From the NCBI RefSeq assembly GCF_000519085.1, contig NZ_KI912577.1, positions 4,396,035-4,460,034 on the forward strand: 64,000 nt of DNA. Reading direction: 5' to 3'. A program made the translations under genes and the position numbers. Positions 32,488 to 40,866 of the stretch are shown here, one piece after another (position 1 is the stretch's first letter; each line of letters starts with the position of its first letter). Origin of the DNA: Methylobacterium sp. 10 (GTDB lineage Bacteria; Pseudomonadota; Alphaproteobacteria; Rhizobiales; Beijerinckiaceae). The notes below the pieces were generated by a model. That model searched no databases and was not told where the DNA came from. It worked only from the letters and a program-made list of their open reading frames with translations.

Positions 32488-32790
32488 ATGTATGCTCTTC
32501 TCTGGCTCTTCGACACCGTCGTGCAGCTCTTCATCTATGTACTCATCGCCAGTGCCGTGCTGAGCTGGCTCGTGGCCTTCAACGTGGTCAATGTCCGCAA
32601 TCCGATCGTCTCGCAGATCGGTGAGGTGCTGTATCGGCTGACCGAGCCGGTCCTTCGCCCGATCCGCAGCATCCTGCCCAATCTCGGCGGCATCGACCTG
32701 TCGCCGATCGTCCTCGTGCTCCTGCTGCTCTTCGTGAGCCGCCTCCTGCACGAGTTCATTCCGCCCCAGACCGTCGTCTACGGCGGCTGA
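32488..32790 (+). CDS. YggT family membrane protein
   Basis: 100 residues, two hydrophobic spans (LLWLFDTVVQLFIYVLIASA and SPIVLVLLLLFVSRLLHEFI) flanking the conserved RLTEPVLRPIRSILPNLGGIDLSP, which is diagnostic of YggT. It is an inner-membrane protein of uncertain role, linked in some bacteria to osmotic tolerance or membrane-protein placement. It lies 48 bases before mesaconyl-CoA hydratase on the same strand, probably one transcript. Confidence 0.92.
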   Translation: MYALLWLFDTVVQLFIYVLIASAVLSWLVAFNVVNVRNPIVSQIGEVLYRLTEPVLRPIRSILPNLGGIDLSPIVLVLLLLFVSRLLHEFIPPQTVVYGG

Positions 32791-32840
32791 GTCCGCCCCG
32801 GGCCGAAGAGACGAGACCCAATCCGAAGGACGACCCAGTG

Positions 32841-33887
32841 ATGAAGACCAATCCCGGCCGCTTCTTCGAGGATTACCGCCTCGGCGAAACCATCCGCCAT
32901 GCCACCCCACGCACGGTGACGAGCGGCGACGTCGCGCTCTATACCTCGCTCTACGGGCCACGCTTCGCGGTGCAGTCTTCGGATGCTTTCGCCAAGGCGA
33001 TCGGCTACCCGCAGAGCCCGCTCGACGACCTGCTCACCTTCCACGTCGTGTTCGGCAAGACGGTGCCGGACATCTCCCTGAACGCGCTCGCCAATCTCGG
33101 CTATGCCGAGGGCGGCTTCCGCCGTCCGGTCTATCCGGGCGAGACCCTGTCCACGGTCTCCGAGGTGATCGGCCTCAAGGAGAGCTCGAACCGCCAGACC
33201 GGCGTGGTCTACGTGCGCTCCACCGGCTCGGACGCAAATGGCGAGACGGTTCTGAGCTATTGCCGCTGGGTGCTGGTGAAGAAGCGCGATCCGGAAGCAA
33301 AGATCGAACAGGAGCACGTCCCGACCTTCGCCAAGGCGGTCGATCCGGCCGACCTCGCCGGTGCCCTGCCCCCGCTCAACGTCGGCGCCTACGATCTCGA
33401 CCTCGCCGGCTCTCCGCACCGGTTCGGCGATTACGTGGTCGGGGAGAAGATCGACCATGTGGACGGCATGACCGTCGAGGAGGCCGAGCACCAGATCGCC
33501 ACGCGCCTCTACCAGAACACCGCCAAGGTGCATTTCGACGGGTTCGCCGCGAAGGATACCCGGTTCGGCCGTCGCCTGATCTATGGCGGCGTCGTGATCT
33601 CGCTCGCCCGCGCGCTAAGCTTCAACGGCCTCGGCAACGCCTTCGCCCTCGCCGGCATCAATGCTGGGCGCCACGTGGCACCGCTCTTTGCCGGTGATAC
33701 CGTCTACGCGTGGAGTGAAGTGCTTGAAGCCGCTGAGCTTCCCGGCCGTTCCGATATCGGTGCCCTGCGCCTGCGTACCGTCGCCACCAAGAACCAGCCC
33801 TGCGGCAACCACCCGGACAAGACGCCCGAAGGCTACGACCCCGCCGTGATCCTCGACCTGGATTACTGGGCCTTCATGCCGCGCTGA
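32841..33887 (+). CDS. meaC: Mesaconyl-CoA hydratase (ethylmalonyl-CoA pathway)
   Basis: 348 residues from ATG 32841 (GTG 32838 is adjacent). Two tandem MaoC-like hotdog domains: the first has RFFEDYRLGETIRHATPRTV, TSGDVALYTSLYGPRFAVQS and SPLDDLLTFHVVFGKTVPDI; the second YDLDLAGSPHRFGDYVVGEK, EAEHQIATRLYQNTAKVHFD and GRRLIYGGVVISLARALSFN. This architecture and wording match mesaconyl-CoA hydratase (Mch/MeaC), which interconverts mesaconyl-CoA and beta-methylmalyl-CoA in glyoxylate-cycle-independent C2 assimilation, essential in serine-cycle methylotrophs. Convergent with the TSUP exporter gene. Confidence 0.92.
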   Translation: MKTNPGRFFEDYRLGETIRHATPRTVTSGDVALYTSLYGPRFAVQSSDAFAKAIGYPQSPLDDLLTFHVVFGKTVPDISLNALANLGYAEGGFRRPVYPGETLSTVSEVIGLKESSNRQTGVVYVRSTGSDANGETVLSYCRWVLVKKRDPEAKIEQEHVPTFAKAVDPADLAGALPPLNVGAYDLDLAGSPHRFGDYVVGEKIDHVDGMTVEEAEHQIATRLYQNTAKVHFDGFAAKDTRFGRRLIYGGVVISLARALSFNGLGNAFALAGINAGRHVAPLFAGDTVYAWSEVLEAAELPGRSDIGALRLRTVATKNQPCGNHPDKTPEGYDPAVILDLDYWAFMPR

Positions 33888-33896
33888 CGCCTGCGC

Positions 33897-34700
33897 TCAG
33901 CTCCCGGCAAACAGACCCATCACGGCCTGCCGCAGCGGGTTCTCGGGGTTCGAGAGCAGCCGGATCGCCATCGCGCACGCGATGGTGACGAGGAGCGGCC
34001 GGATCAGCTTCGCACCGAGGCGGATCGCCAGGATCGAACCGATCTGAGCCCCGATGAAGGCACCCACCGCCATGGCGAGGCCGATCGGCCAGACCACGTG
34101 CCCGCCGGCCGCGAACAGAGCGAGGCTGCCGAGGTTGCTCGCCGCATTGGCGAGCTTGGTGTGGGCGGTGGCGCGTACCACGCCGAGGCCCAGCAGCGTC
34201 ACGAACCCGATCATGTAGAACGCGCCGGCGCCCGGGCCGAACACGCCGTCGTAGAACCCGACGGCGGGCGCCCAGGTGAGCGCGAACAGGCCGGGCCGCA
34301 TCCGCGCCGTCGCGTCCTCGCTGCTCATGCGTCTCGCGAAGGCGAAGTAGAGCGCGATTCCGATGAGCAGGATCGGCACCGCAGCGTCGAGCACAGATCG
34401 TGGCAGCAGGCTCACGCATAGGGCGCCGGCCACCGAAGCGAGGCCGGCGCTGAGCGCGATCTTCCAGGCCGCCGGCCAATGGATGTGACCGCGCCGCGCG
34501 AACGCGATGGTCGATGAGACGGCCCCCGCACTGCCCTGGAGCTTGTTGGTGGCGATGGCGCTCACCGGATCGAGTCCGGAGAGGAGCAGGGCCGGCACCG
34601 TGATGAGGCCGCCGCCCCCCGCAATGGCATCGACACACCCGGCCGCCACGGCCACCGCGAACAGGCCCGCTATGAGGCCGATGTCGATGCCGAAGATCAT
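33897..34700 (-). CDS. TSUP family transporter (TauE/SafE sulfite exporter-like)
   Basis: 267 residues from ATG 34700 (MIFGIDIGLIAGLFAVAVAA). About eight membrane segments, with the family motif GGGGLITVPALLL, TNKLQGSAGAVSSTIAF and, in the second half, GFYDGVFGPGAGAFYMIGFV and THTKLANAASNLGSLALF. These paired repeats are typical of TauE/SafE (DUF81) proteins, which export sulfite, sulfoacetate or other organic anions. Substrate cannot be read. Downstream of the L,D-transpeptidase gene on the same strand, 62 bases away. Confidence 0.9.
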   Translation of the reverse strand: MIFGIDIGLIAGLFAVAVAAGCVDAIAGGGGLITVPALLLSGLDPVSAIATNKLQGSAGAVSSTIAFARRGHIHWPAAWKIALSAGLASVAGALCVSLLPRSVLDAAVPILLIGIALYFAFARRMSSEDATARMRPGLFALTWAPAVGFYDGVFGPGAGAFYMIGFVTLLGLGVVRATAHTKLANAASNLGSLALFAAGGHVVWPIGLAMAVGAFIGAQIGSILAIRLGAKLIRPLLVTIACAMAIRLLSNPENPLRQAVMGLFAGS

Positions 34701-34762
34701 TCCGATTCCTACTTCGTCCGGTCGCAGCCGACCGGAGACCGGCGGGAGGCGGATCGGGTCTT

Positions 34763-35338
34763 TTAGTTGCGCACGATCACCTTCGTGCCGACCTTCACCC
34801 GATCGTAAAGGTCGACCACATCCTTGTTGGTCATGCGGATGCAGCCCGACGAGACGGCGGCCCCCATGGTCTCCGGCTCGTTGGAGCCGTGGATACGGTA
34901 GAGCGAGGAGCCGAGATACATCGCCCGTGCGCCAAGGGGATTGTCCTGGCCGCCGGCCATGAAGCGCGGCAGGTCGGGCCGCCGGGCCAGCATCTGCGCC
35001 GGTGGGCGCCAAGCAGGCCATTCCTTCTTCATCGTCACCGACTTCTGACCGGACCAGGAGAAGCCCTGGCGCCCGACACCGACCCCATAGCGGACGGCCT
35101 GGCCCCCGCCGAGTACGTAGTAGAGACGGCGCTGACTCGTCGAGACCACGATGGTGCCGGGCTTCTCCGCGCCCTTCCACGCAATTGTCTCGCGTGGGAT
35201 CGCCTGCTCCTTGAAAATGTTCATGAAGTCGGCGATCGGCCCGCTGTCGAACGGGTTTCCGGCGCTGGCGCCGCCGCACGTGGCAAAGCCCATGCCCATC
35301 GCGAGAGCCGTGGCGGCGAGAAGGGAGCGCATGCCCAT
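34763..35338 (-). CDS. L,D-transpeptidase (YkuD), periplasmic
   Basis: 191 residues from ATG 35338, with GGAGA upstream; a second ATG lies two codons in. Signal peptide MRSLLAATALAMGMGFATCG then GASAGNPF. The catalytic block is IHGSNEPETMGAAVSSGCIR with nucleophile Cys followed by Arg, the YkuD signature with Ser replacing the usual His before Gly-Cys. Earlier GTIVVSTSQRRLYYVLGGGQ and YGVGVGRQGFSWSG are also typical. It would make 3-3 cross-links in peptidoglycan or attach lipoproteins, which matters in this order because polar growth uses L,D-linkages. A small four-residue tail VIVRN ends the domain. Confidence 0.92.
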   Translation of the reverse strand: MGMRSLLAATALAMGMGFATCGGASAGNPFDSGPIADFMNIFKEQAIPRETIAWKGAEKPGTIVVSTSQRRLYYVLGGGQAVRYGVGVGRQGFSWSGQKSVTMKKEWPAWRPPAQMLARRPDLPRFMAGGQDNPLGARAMYLGSSLYRIHGSNEPETMGAAVSSGCIRMTNKDVVDLYDRVKVGTKVIVRN

Positions 35339-35547
35339 TTTGGTCGTCTCCGGCCGGACCTGGACAGGCCGGTGCATACGCACCCCATCTCCCATTCCGG
35401 CGAGGTCCGGCCTGAGGGGGCCGGACTACAGATGATCGGGCGAGCAGACTTGGCCGGATGGTTAAGGACGGTCAACCCGCTGCGATGCGAACGAAATATG
35501 CTGTGGGATTGGAGCAACGGCCGTAATTCGAACTACCATACGGCTGT

Positions 35548-36018
35548 TTGACAGAATGTCGCAGGTTATTGCGTTGCGGGAACTTTCGCACCACCCTCAG
35601 TTTCGTGACCTCAGTGCCGACCATATCCGCCGTTGCCTCGCCGGAGGTACGATGCCTCGCTTCGACCGCCATTCGAGCGCAGTCGGTCGGGCGTCCGTGC
35701 TCGGCCCTGTCGACGATTCTGGTGTTGCTCTCCTTGCTCGTGATGGTGCTGCCGAGCCTCCCGCAGGAGCTGTGGGCTGCCGGCGTCGGTGCGCCTGTCA
35801 GCAGCCAGGGGCCGGATGGTTTCTCGAGCCAGGGTGAGGCTCCGTCGACCGGTGCCGCATCGCGTCTGGAGATCGATGACGCGGTGACGTCGCCCTCCCT
35901 TCCGGGATCGCGGGTTCTCGGTACAGTGTCGGCGCCGACCTTGCGCGGGCGTTCGGCGCTTGCTCTCGGTATCAGCGCGGACGCCCCACTTCACCGCCCT
36001 CCCAGGATCGTCGCGTGA
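35548..36018 (+). CDS. Doubtful hypothetical protein with one hydrophobic segment
   Basis: 156-residue frame with one strongly hydrophobic run, STILVLLSLLVMVLPSLPQE, around residue 60, followed by a Ser/Gly/Ala-rich tail. No family recognised. The only good ribosome site here (CCGGAGG before ATG 35652) serves a different frame, and the start is unclear. It lies between the divergently transcribed transpeptidase gene and the RND pair. It could encode a small secreted or membrane protein, or be chance open frame in GC-rich DNA. Confidence 0.3.
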   Translation: MTECRRLLRCGNFRTTLSFVTSVPTISAVASPEVRCLASTAIRAQSVGRPCSALSTILVLLSLLVMVLPSLPQELWAAGVGAPVSSQGPDGFSSQGEAPSTGAASRLEIDDAVTSPSLPGSRVLGTVSAPTLRGRSALALGISADAPLHRPPRIVA

Positions 36019-36304
36019 GAGTTTAGCCGCGGCGTTTTGACCACGCTGCGTCGAAGCTTATCCTTTTCCCGGCTTGCGTCGCGCGATCGCCAAGATTGTG
36101 AACGATTGCTGAAGCCGGGACGTGTGTGGTCTGCCCTGTATCGGCCGACGCACGCCTATGACGCCATGGCCGCCTCGCGTGGCCCAGCGATTGCCACGGT
36201 GCCGAAGTCGCTACGCGGATCTTCGCCCGGGCCTTGAGTGCCAGAGCTGCCAATCCGCCGGGCGGGTTGCGATCGACCGTGTGTCGCACAGGAGCGAAAT
36301 CATC

Positions 36305-37549
36305 GTGACGTCCACTGCCCTTCGTACCCGACGTGTCTGGCCGGCCTCCCTGGCTGCAGCCTCCGTCATGGTCGCCCTGTCTGCCTGCAATCAGAAACAG
36401 CAGGCTGCGGCTCCGGTTCCAAGCCCACCCGCCGAAGTCAGCATCGTCACAGTTCGCGAGCAGCCGATCCCTTATCTCCGCGACCTGCCTGGCCGCGTCG
36501 CGCCGCTGCGCATCGCCGAAGTGCGTTCCCGCGTGTCCGGTCTCGTGGTCAAGCGCACGTTCGAACAGGGCAGCTTGGTTAAGGAAGGCGACATCCTCTA
36601 CAAGATCGACCCGGCCCCGTTCGAGGCAGAACTGGCGAGTGCAGAGGCAGCGCTCGCCCGCACGGAGGCCGCCCAGGTCCTGGCGGGCCAGCAGGCCGAC
36701 CGGCTCGAGCAGCTCCTGTCCCGCCAGACCGCAAGCCAGGCGCAATACGACAGCGCCTATGCCGGCCTGAAGCAGGCTCAGGCCGAAGTGGCCGGCGCCA
36801 AAGCCGCCCGCGACCGGGCCAAGCTGAACCTCAACTACACCGACGTCCGTGCGCCGATCTCCGGCCGGATCGGCCGCGCCCTGCTCACCGAGGGTACGCT
36901 GGTGGAACAGGGCGCTACCGCCAACCTTGCCACGATCCAGCAGCTCGATCCGATCTACGTGGACATAACCCAGTCCGTCGGCGAGCTGAACAAGCTCCGC
37001 AGGGACCTCGCCAGCGGTGAGCTCTCGCGCCTGTCGAACGACACCGCCAACGCGCATCTCATCATGGATGACGGTTCACTCTACGGCTCGGCGGGCAAGG
37101 TGCTGTTCTCCGATGTCACCGCCGATCCAAGTACCGGACAGGTCACCCTGCGAGTGCTGTTCCCGAACCCGCATGACGAGCTGTTCCCGGGCATGTATGT
37201 CCGCGCCCGCATCAAGCAGGGCATCGATGTCGACGCCATCGCCGTGCCTCAGCAGGCGATCCAGCGCACCAACGACGGCAAGGCCGAGGTCTGGGTGGTC
37301 GGCAAGGACGACAAGGTCATGCTCCAGCCGGTAGAGGTCGGACCCGTCGTCGATTCGCAGTGGGTCATTCGCGACGGGCTCAAGTCCGGCGACCGCGTCG
37401 TGGTGGAGGGCGTCCAGAAGATTTCGGTGGGTTCGTCGGTCAAGACCGTCGAGATGAAGGTCGCCGCCCAGGCGGAGGCCAAGCCTCACGATACCGATCT
37501 CGACGACAAGGCGCCCGCTGCGCAGCCCGCTTCCGCTCAGGTGCGCTGA
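36305..37549 (+). CDS. RND efflux periplasmic adaptor lipoprotein
   Basis: 414 residues from GTG 36305, with AGGAG upstream. Signal peptide SLAAASVMVALSAC with a lipobox (LSAC) predicts a lipoprotein anchored in the inner membrane. The adaptor fold follows: PYLRDLPGRVAPLRIAEVRS, SGLVVKRTFEQGSLVKEGDI, LYKIDPAPFEAELASAEAAL, a long coiled hairpin, LNYTDVRAPISGRIGRALLT and LFPGMYVRARIKQGIDVDAI. This is the AcrA/MexA group. It links the inner-membrane pump of the next gene, three bases on, to an outer-membrane channel not found in the window. No local regulator gene is visible. Confidence 0.94.
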   Translation: MTSTALRTRRVWPASLAAASVMVALSACNQKQQAAAPVPSPPAEVSIVTVREQPIPYLRDLPGRVAPLRIAEVRSRVSGLVVKRTFEQGSLVKEGDILYKIDPAPFEAELASAEAALARTEAAQVLAGQQADRLEQLLSRQTASQAQYDSAYAGLKQAQAEVAGAKAARDRAKLNLNYTDVRAPISGRIGRALLTEGTLVEQGATANLATIQQLDPIYVDITQSVGELNKLRRDLASGELSRLSNDTANAHLIMDDGSLYGSAGKVLFSDVTADPSTGQVTLRVLFPNPHDELFPGMYVRARIKQGIDVDAIAVPQQAIQRTNDGKAEVWVVGKDDKVMLQPVEVGPVVDSQWVIRDGLKSGDRVVVEGVQKISVGSSVKTVEMKVAAQAEAKPHDTDLDDKAPAAQPASAQVR

Positions 37550-37552
37550 CCC

Positions 37553-40500
37553 ATGGCCCGCTTCTTCATCGATCGCCCTATCTTCGCTTGGGTCGTTGCG
37601 CTCTTCATCTGCCTCGGTGGCATCCTGTCGATCCCGAGCCTGCCGGTGGCGCAGTATCCCGTCATCGCTCCGCCCTCGATCGCCCTCTCCACGTCCTATC
37701 CCGGAGCATCGGTCGAGAACCTCTATACCGGCACCACACGCCTCATCGAGGACGAGCTCAACGGCGCGGCCAATATCCTCAGTTTCGAATCCGCGAGCGA
37801 CGCGTTCGGTGTCATCGAGATCACGGCGCAGTTCCAACCGGGCACAGATTCTAGCCTTGCTGGTGTGGAAGTGCAGAACCGCCTCAAGCGCGTCGAGGCG
37901 CGACTGCCGGCCGAGGTACGCCAGCAGGGCACACTGGTGGAGGAAGCCTCCGCCGCGACGCTGAACATCATCACCCTGATCTCACCCGATAAGTCGATGG
38001 ACGAGATCGCGCTGGGCGACTTCCTCATTCGCAACGTCATCAACGAGATCCGCCGCATTCCCGGTGTCGGCCGCGCCACGCTCTATTCCACCGAGCGCAG
38101 CCTTCGCATCTGGATCGATTCCGACAAGCTGCGCGGCCTGTCGCTCAACGCCTCTGACGTGTCGAAGGCGATCACCAACCAGAATGTCCAGATCGCATCG
38201 GGGGCCGTCGGCGCCATGCCGAGCCCGGCCTCGAATACCGTCAACTTCCCGATCATCGTGAAGGGACAGATGACGGCTCCGGAGGAGTTCGGCGCCATCG
38301 TCCTGCGTGCCAACCCGGACGGGTCAAACGTGCGACTGCGTGACATCGCCCGGATCGAGCTCGGTGGTGAAGACTACAAGTTTACCACCCGGCTGAATGG
38401 CGGTGAGGCCGCGGGCATCTCAGTGACCCTGGCGCCGGACGGCAACGCCCTCGAGACTGCCTCCGCCATCCGCGCGAAGATGGAGGAGCTGTCGCAGTTT
38501 TTCCCCTCCAACGTCCAATGGGACATCCCCTACGACATCACGCCCGCGGTCGAAGCTTCGATCAAGAAGGTGCTGATGACGCTGGTGGAGGCCGTCATTC
38601 TCGTCTTCGTGGTGATGTTCCTCTTCCTCCAGAACATACGCTACACGCTGATTCCGACCATCGTCGTGCCGATCGCCCTCATGGGCACCTGCACAGTGAT
38701 GCTTCTCGCCGGCTTCTCGGTGAACGTGCTCACCATGTTCGGCATGGTGCTGGCCATCGGCATCCTCGTCGATGACGCCATCGTGGTGGTCGAGAATGTC
38801 GAGCGCATTATGAACGAGGAAGGGCTGTCTCCGAAGGAGGCGACCCGCAAGGCGATGAGCCAGATCACCGGCGCCATCATCGGTATCACTCTGGTGCTCA
38901 TCGCGGTCTTCATCCCGATGGCGTTCTTCCCGGGCTCGGTGGGCATCATCTACCGCCAGTTCTCCATCGCCATGGTAACATCCATCGGCTTCTCGGCGCT
39001 GCTCGCCCTGACGCTGACGCCCGCTCTCTGCGCCACCCTGCTCAAGCCCATCGAGAAGGGCCACGGCCATGCCAAGGGCGGTGTGTTCGGATGGTTTAAC
39101 CGGGTGGTCGACCGTGAGACCGCGCGTTACGGGCGCGGCGTCGCGGGCATGATCAAGCGGTCCGGCCGGGTGATGCTGATCTATCTCGCCCTCGTCATCG
39201 GCCTCGCCTTCGCTTTTGTGCGGATGCCGGAAGGCTTCCTTCCGGTGGAGGATCAGGGCTTCTTCACCGTCGACATCCAGACGCCGCCCGGCTCTTCCTT
39301 CAACCGCACCCTCAACGCCGTGAAGGCGGTGGAGGAGCATCTGATGGCCCAGTCCGGCGTTGCCACGGTGACGGTCGTCAACGGCTTCTCGTTCTCCGGA
39401 CAGGGTCAGGTGACGAGTCAGGCCTTCGTGACGCTGAAGCCCTGGGGTGAGCGCGACGCGGCCAACTCGGCGGCTGCCCTGGTGGAGGGTACCAACAAGG
39501 CCCTCGGCACATATAAGGATGCTGTGATTCAGGCGCTGGAGCCGCCGCCGATCGACAACCTCGGCAACGCCTCGGGCTTCAGCTTCCGCCTTCAGGACCG
39601 CGCCCAAAAGGGGTATTCGGCCCTGATGGCGGCGCAGGAACAGTTGCTCTCGCTCGCGAAGAAGAGCCCGATCCTGCAGAAGGTCTATGTCGAGGGCCTT
39701 CCCCCGGCGCCGCAAGCGGAGCTCGTTATTGATCGCGAGAAGGCGGCAGCCCTGGGCGTCGACTTCGAGGAGATCAACAACACGATCCAGGTCAATCTCG
39801 GTTCGGTCTATACCAATGACTTTCCGAACCGGGGCAAAATGCAGCGCGTGATCGTGCAGGCCGAGGACAGCCAGCGTCTGAAGGCAGCCGACCTGCTGAA
39901 CTACGGCGTGAAGAACAGCCAGGGCGCGATGGTGCCGATGTCGTCCTTCGCCGACCTCAAATGGAGTGTCGGGCCGGCGCAGATCATCGGCTTTAACGGC
40001 TATCAGTCGGTGCGTATCACAGGCGAGCCAGCACCGGGCTACACCTCCGGTGATGCGATCGCCGAGATGGAGCGCCTGATGCAGCAGCTGCCCAAGGGCT
40101 TCGGCTACATCTGGACTGGCCAGTCGCTGCAGGAGAAGCAGGCCGGTAGTCAGGCGACTCTGTTGCTGGCCCTGTCGATCCTGATCGTGTTCCTGTGTCT
40201 TGCGGCCCTTTACGAGAGCTGGTCGATCCCGTTTTCAGTGTTGCTGGTGATTCCGCTCGGTGTCATTGGCTCGGTTGCGGCGGTCTACCTGAGGGGGATG
40301 CCCAACGACGTCTACTTCAAGATCGGGCTCATCACGATCATCGGCCTCTCGGCCAAGAATGCGATCCTGATCGTGGAGTTCGCCAAGGACCTGTGGCGAC
40401 CGGGTAAATCGCTGGTCGATGCGACCATCGAGGCATCGACGCTCCGCTTTCGGCCGATCGTGATGACTTCGCTGGCCTTCATCTTCGGCGTGGTGCCCCT

Positions 40501-40714
40501 GGCCATCGCTTCGGGCGCGGCGTCGAAGAGCCAGCAGGCCATCGGCACCGGCGTGCTCGGCGGCATGATCTCCGCCACCATCCTGGCGGTTCTGTTCGTG
40601 CCGGTCTTCTTCGTCTTCGTCATGCGCCTGTTCAAGACGAAGCCGGTGGAGCACGAGCCGAAGGCGGCTGATGCGGGCTCTATGCCGTCGAGCCATCACG
40701 CACCAGCGGAGTAG
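37553..40714 (+). CDS. RND multidrug efflux permease, HAE1 (AcrB/MexB) type
   Basis: 1053 residues, normal AcrB length. Starts MARFFIDRPIFAWVVALFIC and keeps PVAQYPVIAPPSIALSTSYP. The proton-relay Asp pair is in GILVDDAIVVVENVERIM, and the paired Lys region in AKNAILIVEFAKDL. Twelve membrane helices are interrupted by two large periplasmic domains (RVEARLPAEVRQQG; PEGFLPVEDQGFFTVDIQTP). It expels amphiphilic drugs, dyes, detergents or solvents using the proton gradient. Immediately downstream of its adaptor, and followed by a strong terminator shared with the convergent acyl-CoA dehydrogenase gene. Confidence 0.97.
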   Translation: MARFFIDRPIFAWVVALFICLGGILSIPSLPVAQYPVIAPPSIALSTSYPGASVENLYTGTTRLIEDELNGAANILSFESASDAFGVIEITAQFQPGTDSSLAGVEVQNRLKRVEARLPAEVRQQGTLVEEASAATLNIITLISPDKSMDEIALGDFLIRNVINEIRRIPGVGRATLYSTERSLRIWIDSDKLRGLSLNASDVSKAITNQNVQIASGAVGAMPSPASNTVNFPIIVKGQMTAPEEFGAIVLRANPDGSNVRLRDIARIELGGEDYKFTTRLNGGEAAGISVTLAPDGNALETASAIRAKMEELSQFFPSNVQWDIPYDITPAVEASIKKVLMTLVEAVILVFVVMFLFLQNIRYTLIPTIVVPIALMGTCTVMLLAGFSVNVLTMFGMVLAIGILVDDAIVVVENVERIMNEEGLSPKEATRKAMSQITGAIIGITLVLIAVFIPMAFFPGSVGIIYRQFSIAMVTSIGFSALLALTLTPALCATLLKPIEKGHGHAKGGVFGWFNRVVDRETARYGRGVAGMIKRSGRVMLIYLALVIGLAFAFVRMPEGFLPVEDQGFFTVDIQTPPGSSFNRTLNAVKAVEEHLMAQSGVATVTVVNGFSFSGQGQVTSQAFVTLKPWGERDAANSAAALVEGTNKALGTYKDAVIQALEPPPIDNLGNASGFSFRLQDRAQKGYSALMAAQEQLLSLAKKSPILQKVYVEGLPPAPQAELVIDREKAAALGVDFEEINNTIQVNLGSVYTNDFPNRGKMQRVIVQAEDSQRLKAADLLNYGVKNSQGAMVPMSSFADLKWSVGPAQIIGFNGYQSVRITGEPAPGYTSGDAIAEMERLMQQLPKGFGYIWTGQSLQEKQAGSQATLLLALSILIVFLCLAALYESWSIPFSVLLVIPLGVIGSVAAVYLRGMPNDVYFKIGLITIIGLSAKNAILIVEFAKDLWRPGKSLVDATIEASTLRFRPIVMTSLAFIFGVVPLAIASGAASKSQQAIGTGVLGGMISATILAVLFVPVFFVFVMRLFKTKPVEHEPKAADAGSMPSSHHAPAE

Positions 40715-40761
40715 GATCCGCGCCTCCTACCCTTATTTGGGGGAGAGGGACATCAACACAG

Positions 40762-40806
40762 AAAAGGCCTGGAACCAGGGATAACCCGGTTCCAGGCCTT
40801 TTTTTC
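40762..40806. terminator. Bidirectional Rho-independent terminator
   Basis: AAGGCCTGGAACC pairs with GGTTCCAGGCCTT across a GGG/CCC extension (one bulged A) and an ATAA loop. A T run (seven bases) follows on the plus strand and an A run precedes it, so it should stop both the efflux operon and the convergent dehydrogenase transcript. Confidence 0.92.
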
Positions 40807-40866
40807 GTTCGGAAACCGCGTTGGCGACCGGGCTGACCGCCCAGCCGCCGCGCGCGGCGTGGAGGC